In this document: one piece after another, positions 56,410 to 58,270 of the stretch
Layout: each line of letters opens with the position of its first letter
How positions within the stretch are numbered: the first letter of the stretch is position 1
Program-made: the position numbers and the translations under genes
The notes under the pieces: generated by a model
What the model was told of the DNA's origin: nothing
What the model saw: the letters and a program-made list of their open reading frames with translations, nothing else
The model's database searches: none
NCBI RefSeq assembly: GCF_900111135.1
Contig: NZ_FOGF01000010.1
Location: 1-58,270, forward strand
DNA from: Granulicatella balaenopterae
GTDB taxonomy: Bacteria > Bacillota > Bacilli > Lactobacillales > Aerococcaceae
Reading direction: 5' to 3'
DNA length: 58,270 nucleotides

Positions 56410-56442
56410 AGATTTAAGATACATTATCTTGAATCTTTTTTT
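56410..56442 (+). terminator. Terminator after EamA copy 1
   Basis: AGATTTAAGAT / ATCTTGAATCT with a short loop, then seven T on the plus strand. Confidence 0.8.
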
Positions 56443-56466
56443 GTAGTCTAAGAATATGATTAGAAT

Positions 56467-56517
56467 TTGAAAACGTTTTATAATTCGATTGTATTATCCG
56501 ATTAATTGCGATAGAAT
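56467..56517 (+). promoter_or_regulatory. Promoter of the second EamA gene with cre-like and Fur/Zur-like sites
   Basis: TTGTAT (56489-56494), 17 bases, TAGAAT (56512-56517), aligned closely with the copy 1 promoter. The spacer carries ATCCGATTAATTGCGAT (56496-56512), a weaker match to the same palindrome. Just upstream, TTGAAAACGTTTTATA (56467-56482) resembles a cre site in its first half. Confidence 0.45.
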
Positions 56518-56550
56518 ACGTTGTAGAATAGTAATAAAGGAGATGTTTTT

Positions 56551-57528
56551 TTGAAAGAATCAACAAAAGGCGTTTTATTAACAATTGCTGGAGCAATAAC
56601 ATGGGGCTTATCTGGTACTTGTGGACAGTATTTAATGTCAGTTGGTAATGTCAATCCGATTTGGTTAACTTCCACACGAATGTTATGTGGAGGATTAATC
56701 TTATCTCTGATCGCTTTAAAAAAACGACCACAAAAATTTAAAGAATTAATGCACTCAAAAAGAGATTTACTGCAATTAACCATCTTTGGAATTTTTGGAT
56801 TGTTATTCTCGCAATTAGCATATTTGATTACCATATCAAAAACTAATGCCGGAACAGCGACCGTTTTGCAATACTTATGTCCCATCATCATTATCTTTTA
56901 CGCCAGTATTAAAAAAAGAAGTCTACCAACCAAAATTGAACTAGGCGCCATCGCTCTAGCAATCTTGGGGACTTTCCTATTAGCCACTCATGGTAGTATT
57001 CATGAATTAGCAATCACACCATCAGGACTAGCTTGGGGAATCACAACAGCATTTGCTTACTCATTATATATGATTTTACCTGATGAGTTAATCCACAAAT
57101 GGGATAGCGTTACAATCACTGGATTAGGTCTTCTAATTGGAGGAATTGTTTGTACCCTTTTCTCAAGACCGTGGCAATACCAAGTAGTTTGGACGCCAAT
57201 GGTTATCTTAACTTTATTCGGAATCATTTTTTTAGGGACAATCTTAGCCTTTACTTTATTCTTAAGTGGCATGATGATTATCGGTCCTGTCAATGGTAGT
57301 TTAATCGCATCCATTGAACCTATTTCAGCAGTTATTTTTGCTGTGACCATTATGGGTGAAAGTTTTGGTAAAATTGACGTTCTAGGAATTATCTTCATCA
57401 TTATCGCCATCACTTTAATTACCTTAAAAGATAAGCTACATCTATCAGCTAAAACAAAACCTGCTAAAGAAGTAGAAGCTAATCTACAAACAGCTAAACA
57501 ATTATCAAAAGCACCAATTTCACATTAA
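56551..57528 (+). CDS. EamA-family (DMT) membrane transporter, copy 2
   Basis: 325 residues, ten membrane helices, roughly 60% identical by eye to copy 1 (shared LTIAGAITWGLSGT, KTNAGTATVLQYLCPIII, HELAITPSGLAWG, SLIASIEPISAV). It has an extra hydrophilic C-terminal tail of about 25 residues. The start codon is TTG 56551 with AAAGGAG 8 bases upstream. Tandem duplication including the promoter is the simplest origin. Substrate unknown. Confidence 0.85.
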   Translation: MKESTKGVLLTIAGAITWGLSGTCGQYLMSVGNVNPIWLTSTRMLCGGLILSLIALKKRPQKFKELMHSKRDLLQLTIFGIFGLLFSQLAYLITISKTNAGTATVLQYLCPIIIIFYASIKKRSLPTKIELGAIALAILGTFLLATHGSIHELAITPSGLAWGITTAFAYSLYMILPDELIHKWDSVTITGLGLLIGGIVCTLFSRPWQYQVVWTPMVILTLFGIIFLGTILAFTLFLSGMMIIGPVNGSLIASIEPISAVIFAVTIMGESFGKIDVLGIIFIIIAITLITLKDKLHLSAKTKPAKEVEANLQTAKQLSKAPISH

Positions 57529-57532
57529 CTAG

Positions 57533-57582
57533 AATAAATGATGTTGTTAAAGAAATCCTTTAATAGCATCATTTATTTTTTA
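57533..57582 (+). terminator. Terminator after EamA copy 2
   Basis: AATAAATGATG...TTAAAG paired with CTTTAA...CATCATTTATT and a T-run on the plus strand. Confidence 0.85.
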
Positions 57583-57682
57583 TACAAAAAAAGCATCTAT
57601 TCCCTAATATAAAATAGTCTACAATTTTATACAATAAGGCAACAAATGCCGCGTAACATACTATTCAAAAATTTCTAAAAAT

Positions 57683-57707
57683 AAAAAAACTAGCAACTGC
57701 TAGTTTT
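57683..57707 (-). terminator. Terminator of the tRNA array
   Basis: AAAACTAGCA / TGCTAGTTTT with loop GT and seven T on the minus strand, 7 bases after tRNA-Glu. Confidence 0.85.
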
Positions 57708-57713
57708 AATAAA

Positions 57714-57785
57714 TGACCCGTACGGGAATCGAACCCGTGTTACCGCCGTGAAAGGGCGGTGTCTTAACCGCTTGACCAACGGGCC
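57714..57785 (-). tRNA. tRNA-Glu (UUC)
   Basis: 72 bases folding as a cloverleaf; acceptor GGCCCGT / ACGGGTC, anticodon loop CTTTCAC with anticodon TTC, T-loop GTTCGAATC. CCA is not encoded. Last tRNA of the array. Confidence 0.93.
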
Positions 57786-57797
57786 AGTATATTTTAA

Positions 57798-57868
57798 AGC
57801 GGGTGACGAGAATCGAACTCGCGACAACAGCTTGGAAGGCTGTAGTTTTACCACTAAACTACACCCGC
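57798..57868 (-). tRNA. tRNA-Gly (UCC)
   Basis: 71 bases; acceptor GCGGGTG / CACCCGC, anticodon loop CTTCCAA with anticodon TCC, T-loop GTTCGATTC. CCA not encoded. Confidence 0.93.
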
Positions 57869-57877
57869 AAAATTTAA

Positions 57878-57950
57878 CGGTCCCGACGGGAATCGAACCC
57901 GCGATCTCCTGCGTGACAGGCAGGCATGTTAACCCCTACACCACGGAACC
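57878..57950 (-). tRNA. tRNA-Asp (GUC)
   Basis: 73 bases; acceptor GGTTCCG / CGGGACC, anticodon GTC in CTGTCAC, discriminator G. CCA not encoded. Confidence 0.93.
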
Positions 57951-57971
57951 ATAAAAAAAGCAAAAAAAAAA

Positions 57972-58061
57972 AGGAGGATAAGGGATTCGAACCCTTGCAC
58001 GCTTTTACACGTCTGACGGTTTTCAAGACCGTTCCCTTCAGCCGGACTTGGGTAATCCTCC
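57972..58061 (-). tRNA. tRNA-Ser (UGA)
   Basis: 90 bases with the long variable arm typical of Ser tRNAs; acceptor GGAGGAT / ATCCTCC, anticodon TGA in CTTGAAA. The base after the acceptor stem is U rather than the G usual for Ser. CCA not encoded. Confidence 0.92.
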
Positions 58062-58083
58062 ATAGCTTTATAAAAACAAAAAA

Positions 58084-58157
58084 TAGCGGCGGAGGGAATC
58101 GAACCCACGACCTCCCGGGTATGAACCGGACGCTCTAGCCAGCTGAGCTACACCGCC
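58084..58157 (-). tRNA. tRNA-Met (CAU), elongator type
   Basis: 74 bases; 5' GGCGGTGTAGCTCAGC, anticodon CAT in TTCATAC. The start pairs with the acceptor 3' strand, unlike initiator tRNA, and the sequence closely resembles the Bacillus elongator Met tRNA. A lysidine-modified Ile tRNA is less likely. Confidence 0.88.
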
Positions 58158-58177
58158 AAACTATTAAAAATAAAAAA

Positions 58178-58250
58178 TGGAGACTAGCGGGATCGAACCG
58201 CTGACCTCCTGCGTGCAAAGCAGGCGCTCTCCCATCTGAGCTAAGCCCCC
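58178..58250 (-). tRNA. tRNA-Ala (UGC)
   Basis: 73 bases; 5' GGGGGCTTAGCTCAG, anticodon TGC in TTTGCAC, T-loop GTTCGATCC, discriminator A. CCA not encoded. Confidence 0.93.
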
Positions 58251-58255
58251 ATAAA

Positions 58256-58270
58256 TCGGGAATACAGGAT
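58256..58270 (-). tRNA. 3' end of a further tRNA, probably tRNA-Pro (cut by window)
   Basis: The minus strand reads ATCCTGTATTCCCGA, which fits the T-stem and acceptor end of tRNA-Pro. Pro next to Ala is also the order in Bacillus-type tRNA arrays after rRNA operons. Only 15 bases are visible. Confidence 0.4.

Noticed and set aside
57748-58138. Plus-strand open frames with text such as GTRDNSLEG-like and GNRTHDLPG-like strings
   Set aside because: They are the antisense of the tRNA array; such frames are a known source of spurious proteins.

Overview
The window is chromosomal DNA of a low-GC Gram-positive bacterium of the order Lactobacillales, probably near Enterococcaceae/Carnobacteriaceae. 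The evidence is a Gram-positive mevalonate operon (mvk-mvaD-pmk-fni), the ccpA-pepQ divergent pair, a pbp2A-yheA-yhaO-yhaN-yhaM-prsA block, murA-rho-rpmE2, choline-binding-type wall repeats, AT-rich intergenic DNA and strong AGGAGG ribosome sites. The species cannot be fixed from sequence alone. Most genes lie on the minus strand.

Layout. 1-2700: the start of a secreted protein gene and a three-gene ABC transporter of the lantibiotic-protection type. 3261-5817: guaA and coaA. 6001-10746 (plus strand): mevalonate-to-isopentenyl-diphosphate operon plus a cupin gene. 10818-28184: a shortened UPF0324 membrane protein, rny, rpoC, rpoB with a structured leader, rpmE2, rho, murA, pta, a YvrJ micro-protein, a Cof phosphatase and an ABC-F protein. 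28329-37864: a surface and export region with a homodimer-type ABC exporter, a wall-repeat serine hydrolase, rpmG, two micro-ORFs, a CAP-domain wall-repeat gene broken by one stop codon, a mobile-element-like hypothetical gene and a heterodimeric ABC exporter. 37979-46712: prsA, yhaM, yhaN, yhaO, yheA and a class A PBP. 47532-50691: a Crp/Fnr regulator, ccpA and pepQ. 50985-55078: aminopeptidase PepS and a TrpXYZ-like ABC uptake system behind a leader that looks like an attenuator. 55482-57528: two tandem EamA exporters. 57714-58270: the distal end of a tRNA array (Glu, Gly, Asp, Ser, Met, Ala, probably Pro), read leftwards.

How the parts work together. The mevalonate operon supplies isopentenyl diphosphate for undecaprenyl and quinone lipids. 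MurA, the class A PBP, PrsA and the two wall-repeat proteins act in wall assembly or at the wall. RNase Y, YhaM, Rho and RNA polymerase cover RNA synthesis and decay, and CcpA and the Crp-type regulator provide catabolic control.

The most unusual signals are regulatory or evolutionary. (1) The TrpXYZ-like operon has a consensus promoter, a 17-codon leader ORF with a Trp codon near its end, a long hairpin and two consecutive intrinsic terminators. (2) Nearly identical palindromes sit on the predicted start sites of the CAP-protein gene and of a tiny transcript 1.4 kb away. (3) The CAP-protein gene is intact except for a TAA in its signal peptide. (4) The paralogous EamA genes have matching promoters with a Fur/Zur-like palindrome between -35 and -10. 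(5) Phased TGTAC-type repeats lie upstream of the lantibiotic-type transporter. All functions are assigned by motif recognition only; no database search was run.
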